Shown here: piece by piece, positions 12,706-25,342 of the stretch
Position numbering within the stretch: the first letter of the stretch is position 1
Layout of the letters: each line of letters opens with the position of its first letter
Origin: Leptasterias polaris
Taxonomy: Eukaryota; Echinodermata; Asteroidea; Forcipulatida; Asteriidae
Direction of reading: 5' to 3'
Assembly: GCA_037783415.1 (NCBI GenBank)
Contig: JAZGTN010000029.1
Span: 1,116,001 to 1,180,000 of the forward strand
Length of the DNA stretch: 64,000 bases
The notes under the pieces: model-generated
Told to the model about the DNA's origin: nothing
The model's database searches: none
What the model saw: only the letters and a program-made list of their open reading frames with translations
Position numbers and translations under genes: made by a program

Positions 12706-13070
12706 TTTAAAGGCCCTGTACACTATTGGTAAGATCGAAAAACACAAATGTTCACAGATTCACACATAACTTACATGATTTAAAGTAAGTAATGGTAGAA
12801 AGGGTTCCTTAAAATATTTCTGCCTAAAATGCTATCGTTTCTGAGAAATGAGTAAAACAATAGTTTTTATCACGCGCGATAATAAACTCGATGTTTGAAA
12901 AACAGAAAACACATAAGGTCTCTTTTCACTATTTTCTCGTGACCTCGATGACCAATTGAGCTCAAATTTTCACAGGTTTGTTATTTCATGTATGTGGTTG
13001 ATTACACAAAACATGAACACTGTCTGTGATTATTTTGTCAGCTCTACCGATCCTGTATAATACCTTTAAA
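12706..13070 (+). mobile_element. TTTAAAGG-bounded non-autonomous element, full copy
   Basis: The left end reads TTTAAAGGCCCTGTACACTA and the right end is inverted (ATACCTTTAAA). Internal blocks GACCAATTGAGCTCAAATTT, CACAGGTTTGTTATTTCATG and TTTTGTCAGCTCTACCGAT recur in other copies in this window. There is no ORF. It is probably a MITE with short inverted ends. Confidence 0.65.
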
Positions 13071-14746
13071 CAAATGACAAATAAAAAAGGAGTTACGAAA
13101 GTATCAAGAAGCAATGACGAAAACCTAAAACGAAATTAAGATTCGTTTGTACGCGGTGCAAAATTTAAAAGTGTAAAATATATAGCTGTCCAACGGAAAA
13201 GTGCCCTTGCGGTGGGTTCGACCGAGATCGTATTTACGCCCCCTATAAGTCAACGCTGCGCGGCGGGGTTCACAAACGTAGGCCCTACACATTACTGAAC
13301 TATCAGAAGTTTTACATACCTGCTTGAAGTTGGAGACGGTATGATATTGTAAAAGTTGGTGGAGAGTGGAGGGAGGTTGAAGAAAGAAGATCCACACTGC
13401 ATGGGTGTTATTGCGAAGAAACAATAACCCGTCCAGTGTTCGGCTGGCCGGGGAATAAATGTCCAAAGGTAGAGGCGAGAGTTGTTGAATCACTTTGTTC
13501 TTGCCACCGCCGTTCACTATAAAGTGAGCAACGACACCGCGGTGCTGTACTGACCTAGCATACACAGGTAGGAAGACCTAATACTACTGTGTAGCGGTGA
13601 TACGTATTCGCTGCTCTGCACTGGCTGCCTAGGGTTTGCATTTAGCTCCGTGCGTGCCTTCGGTGGCTTTTCTGTTGACAGCAGAGGGCGCACTGTCATT
13701 TACGGATACTCGCCGCCAAGGCAGTGGCATTGACAATTATTATTTACCTCATCACGATGCTGGAGTCATGATGACTTCTTCCACTCAAATGTTACTTTAA
13801 AAACAGGTGCCTTCAAAAAGGCCTCTGTGACCCTTAGGCGGGCCCCTTTGATTGCAAGCGGTGGTACGTTTTGCCTTAAATGCACACTAGATAATTCCCT
13901 TCGTAGTCACATAATGACTTAGTTTCCCCCTGCATTTGTGTGACTTGAACTTAAAATGGCATTATTTGTATGTTCAAAACAAAGTCATAATAAATGAAGC
14001 CGATAATATTTTTTGACTGTATCATAATTTTTTACAAATTTCAATTTCAACAGCCAAGTACAATTTGAATTACTACTAGAGGCTTGTGACATTATCTTTT
14101 GATAAAAAAGGCGTCAAAAGGAACATTGGTGTTTCAGTTCTTTGACAGCGTGGTAATTTTTGTTATTGCATTTACTTATGAACACATTTGTGTAAAGAAA
14201 TAAAGTCACTATATTTCTTATCATAGAAAATAATCAAAAAACGTACCAAGGGGTGGAATTCCAATTCCATCTTCGGAAACGTGACTGGTCTTGGATCAGT
14301 AGAAGATACTGCCAGGGCTTGTTTTTACAGAGAAGAAACCTCCACCAAGAAGCTAGCCTGCAAGACAACACACACAAAATAACTATTATGAGAATTAAAT
14401 ATCTGGCGAAACAAGAACATGTTTTAAACAGATAAATGTGTCAACTGTGAAATAACGCAAGCTGTCACCCGCATCATGGGATCCAACGACTGGGGCAATA
14501 TTTCTGTAGCTCATTAGCCCAAAGATTTATTACCGTTCGGTATATTCAATTATAGGCGGGCTCCAGACAGCAGGTAGTCTCTCAAAGGGAAACAAATGAA
14601 GTTTCCTGGCGTTGGCCCTGATGCCACACGGCTGTCTTATTACAACAGAATCGTACCGTAACTTGTTTAAAGATACTGCCATAGATTGATAAATACTCCA
14701 AAAATAAATTACCATATACACAAACTTGATTGGTGAGAAGCACTGC
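13071..14746. other. No recognisable gene or repeat
   Basis: The 146-codon minus-strand frame at 13125-13565 has no recognisable domain and no homologous context. It is treated as chance. Confidence 0.45.
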
Positions 14747-14854
14747 ATGCAGCCGTTGATAGTATTAACTAATTTGAGAAAGTGTTGTCTTCGAGGTAAT
14801 ATGCAGCCGTTGATAGTATTAACTAATTTGAGAAAGTGTTGTCTTCGAGGTAAT
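14747..14854. repeat. Exact tandem duplication of 54 bp
   Basis: Bases 14747-14800 are repeated without change at 14801-14854. The unit is a multiple of three, so a minus-strand frame across it stays open, but nothing else suggests coding. The exact identity suggests a recent duplication. Confidence 0.95.
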
Positions 14855-14857
14855 ATG

Positions 14858-15490
14858 ATTTGTGTAATTTTTGTCCAAAAACCCAAAAACATTTGAATGT
14901 GAGAAACATTCCTGCATGGGGGCTGGTGGCCGTTCGCGAGAGCTGCAGCCAGAGATGCAGTTGGTAACCGCTGTCACTTCGCTAAACGAGGACGGATTTG
15001 ACGTTCTTGTGTAAATATGAAAGTATTTGTGCTGTTTTATAAGCGAGTAGACACTGTATTATTGAGCTGAAACTGTCACGAGTGACTTTTACCGTATCTT
15101 TCTTTATAATTGTCCTTATAAATCACCATTACGTTGACAACCCTACCTTTAAAGGGATAATTGTTTGCTTTTTGGAAGCTTAGGGTATAATCAGTCTCCT
15201 TCACTAGCTTTCAATAAACGAACCATCCAACCAACGTGGGAACAACTTCATCATTAATAGTGGTCCTCTTTTAGTGAGCTCCTGTGCACGGGAATATACC
15301 AAGCGAAATAAGTAACGTTGATTTTAAGGGCCTTTAGTGCTATGTTCTTGACCAAGTCAGTCGGAACTTTTCATATGGAGGATCCGTGGGTGTTGCTGTT
15401 ATTGTCGTTGTTGATGTTGTTTTTGTTGTTAAAATTTGTTGTTACCAATCATACTTTTTTCTTTAGACATTTTTTTTATATTTTTTTTTT
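14858..15490. other. No recognisable gene or repeat
   Basis: Nothing supportable is seen before the retroelement tail. Confidence 0.5.
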
Positions 15491-15530
15491 AAGCGCTTAG
15501 AAACACTTCGTATAAAGCGCTATATAAATG

Positions 15531-15579
<49 letters not shown>
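15491..15579 (+). mobile_element. 3' tail of a SINE or L2-type LINE
   Basis: AAGCGCTTAGAAACACTTCG and AAAGCGCTATATAAATG followed by about 14 TTA units match the ends of the elements at 27566-27640 and 54730-54796. The body is missing, so this is a 5'-truncated insertion. Confidence 0.75.
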
Positions 15580-17390
15580 GACTCAGTTCTGGAAAATGAC
15601 ATCATTGCAGTTTGCTATTTGAAACCCACGAAGCCTGGACATCTGCAGGCACAAAAAGACACCGAACTGGCTGTCAGATCAACTTCTTATTACGAGGGGG
15701 AAAAAGACTGAACAAACTGAAGTATTTAGTTTGGAGTGCTTGATAGTCCGTGTCTGAAGTGATGAAACATTTGCCAATCTATTCTGATTTGTAAGTTGTT
15801 GTTGTCAAACAAGGCAACGCAGTCTTTGATTTATTTTGATATTCAACGGCAATGAATATAGCTCAGCTTCAAACTTAAAACAGAAAATTAAAATAATAAC
15901 CCAAAGCGTATTCCTTAAAATATGATAATCGATTTTCCCCTCGATGGTACCTCCAAACAATAACTCCTGAACCCTTCAAATCACAATTAATTTCTTCTAT
16001 TTGTTTTATAAAGAAAATTAAGATCAGTGTGTCAGAAACTTGTTAAAAACGAATGGGATTTTGGCCTTGACACATTTTCAGCTGTCATAGACGCAAGCCT
16101 TATGTCCGTCTTGATCAACAAGTGATTGATGATTAGCATTACTTAGAGCCTGGGCACGAAACACGTTTCCAAGTGGCTTTTAACAATCCACTTGTTACCG
16201 GTAGTACACATACTTGGCGATCTACATTTAATACCAAACCGGTGCTCCAATAACATTCGATAACCACAGTAACCGTTGATGTCCCCCATTTCCCAAGACA
16301 AATATCTCCCTCAAGTCGCTTGCATCCGAACAAACAACTCCAATACTGGAAGTTACCGACCGGGATTTTTGTAAATACCAATTTCACTTCGATTGTTTGA
16401 TAAAGGAAAGTCAATCCTTTTAAGAATGTTTGAACGCATTTTGTAGAAATTGTTGGGGGGTCGCGCATAACATGCACACTTGCTAGTATTTTGTTTTAAC
16501 AATTAGGCTGTTTTTGACAAAACCTGACCCGACAATTTATTCAAGACTGTTAGTTCAAGGATGCGAGACTAGCCTTTTCTCAAGGCGGTTGCAGTTTTCG
16601 CCCCGAAAAAAGACTGCGATCTCGCACCACGCAAGAACTGCGTATACGTACACTTGCAAATGCAGACTGAGACTGTACATAGCTAGGGAAAACGAACTAA
16701 ACAAAAAACAAATAAATAAACGAAAATAAAACTCCAACGCCTTGGCAAGGCTTATGCGAGACAGATTCTTCTGTGATTGATTAGAGAAAGAAAAAACTAA
16801 GTCTCTTTATATGCTGGCATAAGGGTGAGGATGGAATCTGTTCCATACTTTATTCTGTTAATTAATTAAATTTTTAATTTGTAAAAAGTTGGAAATGAGA
16901 TGATTGCAAGCCCGGCCTGTCTATTCTGTCCTTGGGTTCCAGTGAGACCGGTTTCTGCTGCCGTTGCTTGGCTAGAACGAACCTGATCTCTTACTAAAGA
17001 CGAGTATCACGAATTTTCCCTTTTTGCTGTACTTTTTATTTATTTACATTAATTATCAACAACATTGTGGTTGATTTTTGTGGAATTCTTTATCAATGTT
17101 ATCAATGTGGCGTGTAACATCTAGCGTCATGCACCGAACTATCCTTCTATCTGAATCATCACGATGATGAGGATAATTCATTGTTCAGATTCCCATCTTT
17201 GTATACAATCCTGCTCTCCACCGCTGGGTTAAACCTCTTGAGATTTTGCCCACAAAACACATTCTCTGAGAACATATATAGTTATGTAAAGATTTATTTA
17301 TCTAAAGTGATGTTTGTAGCTTTGCATAGCGTGGATAATAAGAACAATGTAACAGCCTCTTTTGGCATGTTGACCCTGAGAAGATGTGTT
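15580..17390. other. No recognisable gene or repeat
   Basis: The 112-codon minus-strand frame at 16139-16477 has no recognisable motif. AT-rich stretches lie around 16860-16890. Confidence 0.45.
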
Positions 17391-17495
17391 TGTTTGTTTG
17401 TTTTGTTTGTTGGGTTGTTGGGCTGTTTGTTTGTTTGTTTGTGTGTTGGGTGGGGTGTTTGTTGGGTTGTTTGTTTGTTTGTTTGTTGTTAGTTT
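17391..17495 (+). repeat. Degenerate TTTG microsatellite
   Basis: TTTG units are interrupted by GGG and GTGTGTTGGG variants. The overlapping frames on both strands that appear coding are artefacts of this repeat. Confidence 0.9.
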
Positions 17496-19735
17496 TTTGT
17501 TTTTTGTAATGAACCCCCATAAAAACCGGGAAAAAACAAAAACATTTATACATAAATAAACAAACAAATAATTTCATGAATGAAAAAATAAATGCCACAA
17601 GAAACGTGTATAAAACACACAAAAAAGAAGCAAAGCAAGCAGGTAGTAACACCCAATGATAAAATTACATTAAAAATGCATTAAAAAGTACACAGAGAGA
17701 GAGACGTACGAATAAATTTAGAAATATACACGGGTTAAAATATATAAACTGAGTTAAAATTGCACCATATATGCAATTTTTTATTTATTAAAAAAATTAG
17801 ATAATTTATGCAAATTTATGAAGATAGAAAAATATGTATATAGTCTATTTTCAATCTTCAAGCTTTAAACACAAATTAATATACTTAACAAAAACTTGCA
17901 TTAGTGCCAAATTGACCGAGAAATATTTCGGTATGAAATACAAGTATAAAGATGTGAGAGCACATGTTGCAAGAGGTCGTTGCATTTTGACACATCGCCC
18001 GGCACAGCTTGTGACTTTAACATTAGGAATAGCCTAGATAGTATGGATAATTTCCATACGTCAACACTGACAGGTTCAGCACCTGTTATCGCTAAGCAGA
18101 TTAATGTTCGGTGATTCGTTTTGGGAGATAATCGGATTGAATGATGGACCCACTGGAATGACCTTTGCAAATTGAATTTACACCAAACAAATCTCATCGC
18201 TGATTAATTGCATTAGTTTAATTTGACGGTCTCAAAGCTTTTTGACTTTATCTTTTTTAACGGCGGTGGTGGAAAAGACAAACCTAAAAACAAACTTTGC
18301 GTGCAAACACAATTTTAAACCAACCATGTGGCTTCTGGGTCCGTCTTCGAACATCTGAGACCTTTTTTTTACAATTTTATTACGACAGCTGGAAAATGCT
18401 TTGATGCATGTTTGAAAAGAAACCTGGGGGGGGGGGGGTAGGCAGCACATAGTTACTTGTTCTTAATTCACCTTCTGATAATGTTTTTGTGAATAAGTAA
18501 CCAGTGCCTGTTCACAAAGTTGCTTTATAGAGAAGAGCTATTCTGTCAGTGCAAGACTGCTATCTCGCCATGCCTAAGTCTACCCTGACTCGATTTACTG
18601 TAAGCTGGCACCGTGTATAATGTGTTTTAAAAAAAGAACAGGGAACTGGTTGTTTATTCAAATAAAAACACATTTTAAAGTGAATACGGAAAAGGATTAT
18701 AAAAGACCAAAACTGAATATCATGAATGTGAATGCCTCTCTCTGTTTTCTGTTAATAATAATATTTCAAGTGATATCTTGTTAAAATATTGTTTTTCTAT
18801 GAGAAAATGGGGGAAAAAAACTCAGTATAGGGAGAAACTATAATAGTAGACAAAAATGCATTGTACACAACGGACAAAGTCTACCTTATTTTATTTATTT
18901 ATATGTTTTTTCTTTTTTTAATCTTTAGATAATAAAATATATATTTACATTTAAAAGTATCTTGGTCAAAATATAGTTTACAAAAAATGTCGTCATACAT
19001 GTAGATGTGTCGGACCCCAAACGAACTCTTACAATCAAGACATCAAAATCCTTTAAAAGTATTAAAACACAAACAATTTACCGCTATCTTTTTATTGATA
19101 ACAAATAACAATTAAAACTAGAAAGAAACACAAAAATTAAAAAATACAAAATGGCACCCCTCCCCCTATCAACCTCCCCCCTTAAAAAAAATAAAATAAA
19201 AATAGGGCATAAACAATCAATCAAGTTTCATCTTTTCATGGAGCACGGAATGACTGCCGATTTGAGTCATGGTCGAGTTATCAAATTCGACGTTCAATTT
19301 ACAGTTAGCAAAAGTGGGTCGAGCATTGTTTAGCTGGTTTGAAGCAGTGAAGGGGCAATGTATAGTATCAGCAGGAAAACTAGCAACAATTATTTATTAT
19401 ACGACTCACTCTCTCTTGTTATTGGTCTCGGAAAGAAAGTAAAACCGGCTTGTGACATGTAGATTTTTTATTTCATGACCAATTTGTAGGACTGTATAAT
19501 TATGGCCTCTCGTAATCAGTGTCTTTTTGTATCATTTAATTATCTTGCCCTCATATTGAGGGTATTGTGCTTGTGATTTAGTAATGATGCAATAATAACA
19601 TGATCGAAGGCTTAATTGGCATAATTGTATGGTACACCAGAACTTTGTAGTACGTTGTGCTCTTGTGTTTTTTGTTTCAGTTTATATTTTGGGAGGCCCT
19701 TGTGATCGGGCTATATATTATGTGGATGACATCAA
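17496..19735. other. AT-rich sequence, no recognisable gene
   Basis: Very AT-rich, with a G13 run at 18426-18438. No element or gene was recognised. Confidence 0.5.
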
Positions 19736-19935
19736 CAACTGAATATGGAAAAAAATATGACCCAGAATCTGTCTCAGAACGATCCAAAACTCTGTCAATC
19801 TGATGCAGAATCTTAGAAGAAAAAAAAGTTTCCGGGTCGGCCTGACCCAGAATGGGTCAGACCTCCCTGGTACCCAGAATCCGGGTCAATTCTGACCCAG
19901 GAGTGTGTAGAGTGTGACCCGTAATACTATTTTTC
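19736..19935. mobile_element. GACCCGG-type MITE, copy 1 (partial)
   Basis: TGACCCAGAATCTG, GTTTCCGGGTC, TGACCCAGAATGGGTCAGACC and ATCCGGGTCAATTCTGACCC recur in the copies near 40951 and 56755. The right end (GTGTAGAGTGTGACC) resembles the CACTCTAAAA-type terminus of the other copies. The left end is not clear. Confidence 0.6.
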
Positions 19936-21909
19936 GGACGAACATTCCTGATGCCTTTCATATAGTATCAGCTTTTGGGTTTATGGAGCATCTTGTCATT
20001 TCCCATTGAAACCAATGTAACGAAATTGAGGCCGGAGGGAGTCAAAATAGTCTGCCACCCTTTTGGATAAGGATTACACAATCATAAAATGTAATCACTC
20101 ACACAGGGAACAAGACCTCGGCTTTGTCGTTTGAAAACAAAATAAACATATTCTGTTGATATTTAATTTAATACACTTTGCTATTGCTGTCGAAAGATTG
20201 TTGCCTTAGTCGAAATACAGTAATATTAATTTCGCATTATGAAAATAAAATCTTCATTAACATTTTTTTTTTTTTGACATAACGTGTATTTTTTTTTCTA
20301 ACTTTTTTTTTTCAATGGGGATGAAGATTGAGTTTACTACAGATTGCTAGATCAAATTAATTTAAACCGCTTACGTGCAGGACACAAAGCTTCAAGCTCA
20401 CCCACTGCTGGTCATCGCAGTATGCCGAGATATGCTAACAAGCTGGGTTTATTTTAGGGTCATATTTTGCTCCAATTTCCCTTTTCCTTTCAAGTGATAC
20501 GATGACGTTTTATTTCAGACGACATTGTTTGTAAGTTCGATCAATATCAGTCCATTTGTACATTGTGAGCTTCCATATTAGATTCTGTACATTTCCTGAA
20601 AATTATATTATCCAAATAAATCTTGTCTGTCAGAAAAGAGAAGAAGAAAAAAAGGGAGAAAAGGGGAAACGAGAGAAATAATGTATGCGAACATAAAACT
20701 GAAGACTCGGCAGTATTGGCGTTCTGTGATGCCGTCGGCAATAACGTCTCTGATGACGGAGGAGAAACTCCTCGTAATTCAATAAAAGCTATTTTCTGCT
20801 TCATTCTTTATTGAGACATCAAGTCCCTTCCAACACCGGAAACAGTCAAACGTTCAAGCAGTCAGACTCGGTCCTGACAGACCGAGCAAACCCCCACTGT
20901 TTATCCCCGTGACTTGAAAAAAAAAAAAAAAAACTACAATGAACTTGCTGACGCGTGTAGAACTCTATACGGGAGTGTATGTGCTCTCGCTCTCCTATGT
21001 TTTATCATTAACTGCCCTTTTGATTCCATCTTTAATTAAAGCACTCCCTTAGCCTATACAACAAGAGCAGTGCACATACAGGCTTCACGCAGTGGTGATG
21101 GGGTAGAGTACTCAAAACAGTGTTCTAAGAAAAGTACTGCCCGATACTTCACAAGCACGAACCAGGCCTGACCATTTCATTAAGAGTTATATGACACAAA
21201 CAGGACACATGTTGGCACGCACTTTAAAAAAACCACATGAAACAAACTGCAAGTTAATTTAAAAGTGTTAACGATTTATAGTGGCACGCTATCGAAAAAC
21301 CCCAAAACAAAACACACCAAAATAAAAAAGTAAGTACTGATAAAAAATATTAAAAACAAAAAGAAGAAGAAGAAAAAGGCTTATGAGAGACGGAACAAAA
21401 AATAAGTGTTTTTGTGTCAAACTGACTCACAATTCTAGTCAAAACCCTTTTTTAAAACCAGTTTTCAAGTTTCAAAAAAATAGGTTAGGCCTAATATGAT
21501 ACTTAAGGGACCTGGATTTGGAATCCAGGTCAATTTTGACCAAATTGTATTAAGAATGAACCGTGGCAATAAAGTGTAGGACTGCGTTGTACTTTTGTAA
21601 GATTAACTTAATCGCAGCGTATCCTTATTCAAGAACCACAATCAAGGGGGAAACAAAATTGTTTAAGTTGGACTGAAAATGAGGTGCTTACGATGTTTTT
21701 AAGCTTTTACTTATTTTTGAAAAGGCCTTTGCGTTTGCACATAAATTACCTCGAAATTAGAATAATTCGTGGACCTGACATCTCCACTAATGTCAGCTTG
21801 GAGAGGTTATACCTCATGTACTACACAAAGTACTTCTAAGCGAGGTGTCTGTCTCTATCGAGTTCGAAGGTTCTTACATCCTGATGCTACTATCTACCTG
21901 TATTACTAT
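19936..21909. other. No recognisable gene; A and T runs
   Basis: T-rich runs occur near 20260-20310 and an A16 run near 20918. No coding signal was found. Confidence 0.5.
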
Positions 21910-22425
21910 TAATAGACAACTATACGTCCCCTAATGGAGCACTGTTGTCACATTTGGTCCGGAGCTTCTGCCTTCCATTTATCTTTATTAGATATAGAGT
22001 GCAGGGGTATACCGTTAATCTGGTTGGTGAAGAGTTGGGCCTATCGTAGGTCTGTAGACAGCCTCTGTCTATTCTACATATATTTTAATGGTCAATGTGG
22101 CACCAGTCTATCTAACCTGGTTCCTCCTACAATCAGGGCGTTTGAGCGTGAAATCAGGCTTTCTGCTTGTTTTTACCCATATAATTTATAGCTCCCAAAG
22201 GACGTAGAACAAAGAGCCAGTCCAACAGCTTTATTCCACGTACTGCATCTCTTTGGAATTCCTTGCCTGGTGCATGTTTCCCTCCATTCCACAGTGTAGA
22301 CTGTTAAGAGGAATATCAATTCCTACCTTCAGCTCCCCTGAGTTATTTTCATCCTAGGTTTTCTTTCTGTAGCCCTTATACCAAGAGTGGCTTTGACACT
22401 GGTTTGGGGGTGAACTCGCATTTAA
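21910..22425 (+). pseudogene. Dead non-LTR retrotransposon, C-terminal end of the RT protein
   Basis: Conceptual translation gives RPLMEHCCHIWSGAS, then SLCLFYIYFNGQCGTSLSNL, then LPKDVEQRAS. After a frame change the region reads like the RTASLWNSLPG and INSYLQLP tail. This order is typical of the region downstream of the polymerase in Jockey/CR1-type LINEs. Stops and frameshifts break it. No endonuclease or YxDD region is present, so it is a 5'-truncated fossil copy. Confidence 0.65.
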
Positions 22426-22427
22426 CA

Positions 22428-22585
22428 ATTTTCAATAATACAAAGTCCAAACAAAGATATTGACAAAATAAGGAGACCGCCGATTAGTTAGCTCAGTTGG
22501 TAAAGCACTGGCACGTTAATATTTCCGGAGGTCGCGGGTTCAAATCCCACTCTAGTCAACTTTGCTTTAGTTCAACCAAGAAGGA
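22428..22585 (+). repeat. tRNA-like dispersed repeat, copy 1
   Basis: A cloverleaf-like core at 22482-22558 has TTAGCTCAGTTGGTAAAGCA (A box) and GGGTTCAAATCCCACTCTAG (B box and acceptor). Similarity to the copy at 52636-52790 extends on both sides: TTGACAAAATAAGGAGACCG upstream and TCAACTTTGCTTTAGTTCAA downstream. The anticodon arm carries an insertion, so this is a repeat and not a working tRNA gene. Confidence 0.7.
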
Positions 22586-23473
22586 TTTTTTTTATAATGA
22601 TAAAGGCCTTGAGCAGAAAAAAGGTAATAGTCAAAAAGATAAGCGTTTTGTGCGGACTTTTTTGTGCCCATTACATGCACCGGTTTCAACTTTACACCAA
22701 TCAAGTTAAGGGTAGAGTTACAATATTTATCTTATCGATAATACGTCTTCACTTTAAAACTATGAAGCAGCGTGCGTCATCATTGACGTGGTAGATTGAC
22801 ATATTTCGTTAAATATAACATAATTCTGTATGGACGTTTATTGAGGCTTAGCCCTAAGGCAACTTTGAGTGTGTATTTTCAGCTATAATTACAGTGTCTG
22901 ATGACATCGAATATAATCAATAAAAATCTCTTCGGTAAAACAAATACAAAAAGCGAAGTAGAAGAAGGAAAACACCAGACGCAGGTTTAAAATGTACATG
23001 CTTTTTATATCAAATGTCCGTCTGGTTGGATTATATTTTTAGAAAAAGAAAGTACATGCTGGAGTATTGAAACAGAACAAATGGTTTCCTTAGGCTCACT
23101 GATTATTAAGTTCATAACTTGAGACAATGAATGGATTGCACATGACCGTCATCTTTGATGACGAGTGATGGAAAAGTGCACACGTGTACGCACGACTCTC
23201 AGCCAATGACGCGTGCATGTTTCATCAACTATGGCGGCCGATGCAAGGGCTTTATTCACCGGAGAAATATTTTCCTCTTGAAAGACTTTCAAAGTTGAGG
23301 AGACAACCAATCACCATTTCTTATTTCGATTGCTGCAATCGCTATAACGTGCATTAAATTCCCGCCCGAGAAAACATGAACAATATGAAGTCACTATAAG
23401 TTGTGAACTTGCGGGTATAACCACGTATACAATCTATGTTTGGGAGGAGTGTTGGCTCTGAAAAGAGCGGGCG
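22586..23473. other. No recognisable gene or repeat
   Basis: CTATGGCGGCCGATG at about 23230 is a YY1-like motif but has no further promoter context. Confidence 0.45.
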
Positions 23474-23517
23474 TGGCCTCGACGTTTCGACCAGTATACT
23501 CTGCTCGTCTTCAGGAT
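23474..23517 (-). ncRNA. Penelope-type stem-loop motif with a hammerhead-like core (minus strand)
   Basis: Read on the minus strand: CTGAAGA, one base, a stem-loop built from GAGCAGAG and an imperfect complement, then GAAACGTCGAGG. The pairing CTGANGA ... GAAAC is the conserved core of hammerhead ribozymes, and similar motifs occur in Penelope-like retroelements. A second copy lies at 58797-58840. One extra unpaired base next to the stem makes activity uncertain. Confidence 0.4.
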
Positions 23518-24010
23518 AACAGTTTGTCACTGATTGTACTCAAACGTGACCAGCTGAATTGATGGCGTTTTCAAAGCTTGGTTGTATGGTGCGTTTATTG
23601 AAAACTAGAAGATAATGTGGGAAATGGTTTATCTGAAATAATGTAATCTTCCAAATTGACTTTGAATTGTTGTCGATCGAAACAATGAATTCATTAAATT
23701 GACAGTTTTTTAAATGACGTGTTATTTTTAACATGTACTTTGTATAGGTTGCCTCTCCATTTAATACAAAGTATACGTTTGGTGTTTAGAACCGTTCGAT
23801 TGTTTTAATTCTATATAAATGTAGATACAATAAAACTAGTCTGTGAAAATTTCATTTCAAATGTGGTCGCGTTTTTTAGATATCACCGAAAATCCGGAGA
23901 GAATATATCCACGTATAGGAATAATATTTCCTAATTTCTGACAGCAACGTTTATCAGATTCAAATTTTGGGGCATAGAAGTTGTAAACAAATATAATAAT
24001 AATAATAACC
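23518..24010. other. No recognisable gene; short ATA microsatellite near the end
   Basis: Nothing is recognised except an AAT/ATA run at about 23992-24008. Confidence 0.5.
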
Positions 24011-24152
24011 TTTTTGCATAACCACATTACTCTGAGGTGAGATGTTTCTCAAAATGTTGTAAACTATTGAAAGGTGCTGTACTTCCAACCAATAAGTTTT
24101 TATTGCCATTAATTTTAAGAGTGATTATCAAATGTATACATTCCCTTTAAGC
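24011..24152 (-). mobile_element. Fragment of a TTTAAAGG-related element
   Basis: On the minus strand it starts TTAAAGGGAATGTATACATT and contains TTTTGAGAAACATCTCACCT, the kind of left half I associate with an echinoderm element ending in TTTAAAGGCA. The rest of the element is absent. Confidence 0.45.
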
Positions 24153-24996
24153 CAGTAAACACTGATTGTGCACAAAATCACTGACAAAACATTCTCACTA
24201 AGAATGTGCCATCCAAATTCGATGAAACTTTCAAAGAAGCTGCTTGGTCATACTGAAAAACGAGATTATAGAAATTGTCCCTTTCCCTAAAAAACTTGAC
24301 TTATTGTTGCTTTGAGGAGCTTAACAACTTTCACGAATATCTAAGCTTGTTGTGCACATCGTTAGGACACGTGACAGCATGTTGTTTATATCCTCCGTAC
24401 AAGAAACAACCTTTACCGACCAGCAGGCACAAACTTATAGGCCTTGCGGGGAAAATGATTTCGGAAGGGAAATCTAATTACGGACGACGTTGGTAACACT
24501 ATTGAGTCGCACTCGTCGATCAAGCTCAGATTCGTAATGATTTTATTTTGTGAGACGAGACCCTAAGGGATACCAAATTGCATGGACTTTGTTTTTTCGG
24601 GTAATGCTCTCGATCCCACAGAAAACGAGCACATTATTTATCTGGAACTCTGTCCCCAAAACGAACCCCCTTCCCCCTTCCAATTAATGTAAAATCCTGT
24701 ACAAAAAGATTCAAGCATGCCGAAAATGCCTAGCAACTCGAGCTAATCCGATCAGCTCAACATGGAATGTCGCCAACAAAAACACTAACATTTTGGCGGA
24801 TCTTATGAAGTCTCGGGGGAGTTAGCAAACATGTAAAAACAAAAATTTAAAAAGAAAATAAGGTGGAGGAGCTTTGAAAAAAAAGTTTATAGGAAAGCAG
24901 AGTGCTGAATTTCCCCCTCTCCCTCCCCCAGGAGGGAGGTAGGGGATGTGGGGTTAGGGATGCTCCAGAAGATGAATGAACTTTGGCTTCCTCCAG
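24153..24996. other. No recognisable gene or repeat
   Basis: Nothing supportable was found here. Confidence 0.5.
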
Positions 24997-25016
24997 CCCC
25001 CCCCCCCCCCCCCCCC
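24997..25016 (+). repeat. C20 tract
   Basis: A pure homopolymer preceded by a CT/CCT-rich region. Confidence 0.9.
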
Positions 25017-25250
25017 GCAAACAGTAGAAACGCAAATGGGCGACGGGGTTTTACTTTAACAGGTATACTTCAGTGATTTTTTTAAAAACTTGTTTATAAT
25101 TGTTTGTTCATCATGTAAATTTAAGTTGGATATTTGTGTACTTTTGAATTTTTCTTAATTTTCGATCAAGGAATTAAGCCCCAACCTCTACGTTTTGAAA
25201 AACTAGAACCACTTCTTCCGCTGACGGCGTGCGTCAAAATTACAATACTT

Positions 25251-25342
25251 TGACGTCATGTGTGGGAGTTTGCTTTGTTATACCTACTATACTAGCTGCA
25301 ACAAAGCAGCTCTACAAAACGGAGCTCCCATATATGACGTAA
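25251..25342. mobile_element. 92-bp foldback carrying CRE-type sites
   Basis: TGACGTCATGTGTGGGAG (left arm) and CTCCCATATATGACGTAA (right arm) are imperfect inverted copies of about 28 bp. A second nested inverted pair, TGCTTTGTT (25271-25279) and AACAAAGCA (25310-25318), also exists. A perfect TGACGTCA lies in the left arm, and TGACGTAA half-sites lie in the right arm and just beyond it. Confidence 0.5.

Noticed and set aside
13125..13565. 146-codon minus-strand frame
   Set aside because: No recognisable motif, no neighbouring exon, composition like non-coding surroundings.
17181..17652. Cysteine/valine/leucine-rich and lysine/threonine/asparagine-rich frames near 17.3 kb
   Set aside because: Translations of the TTTG microsatellite on both strands.
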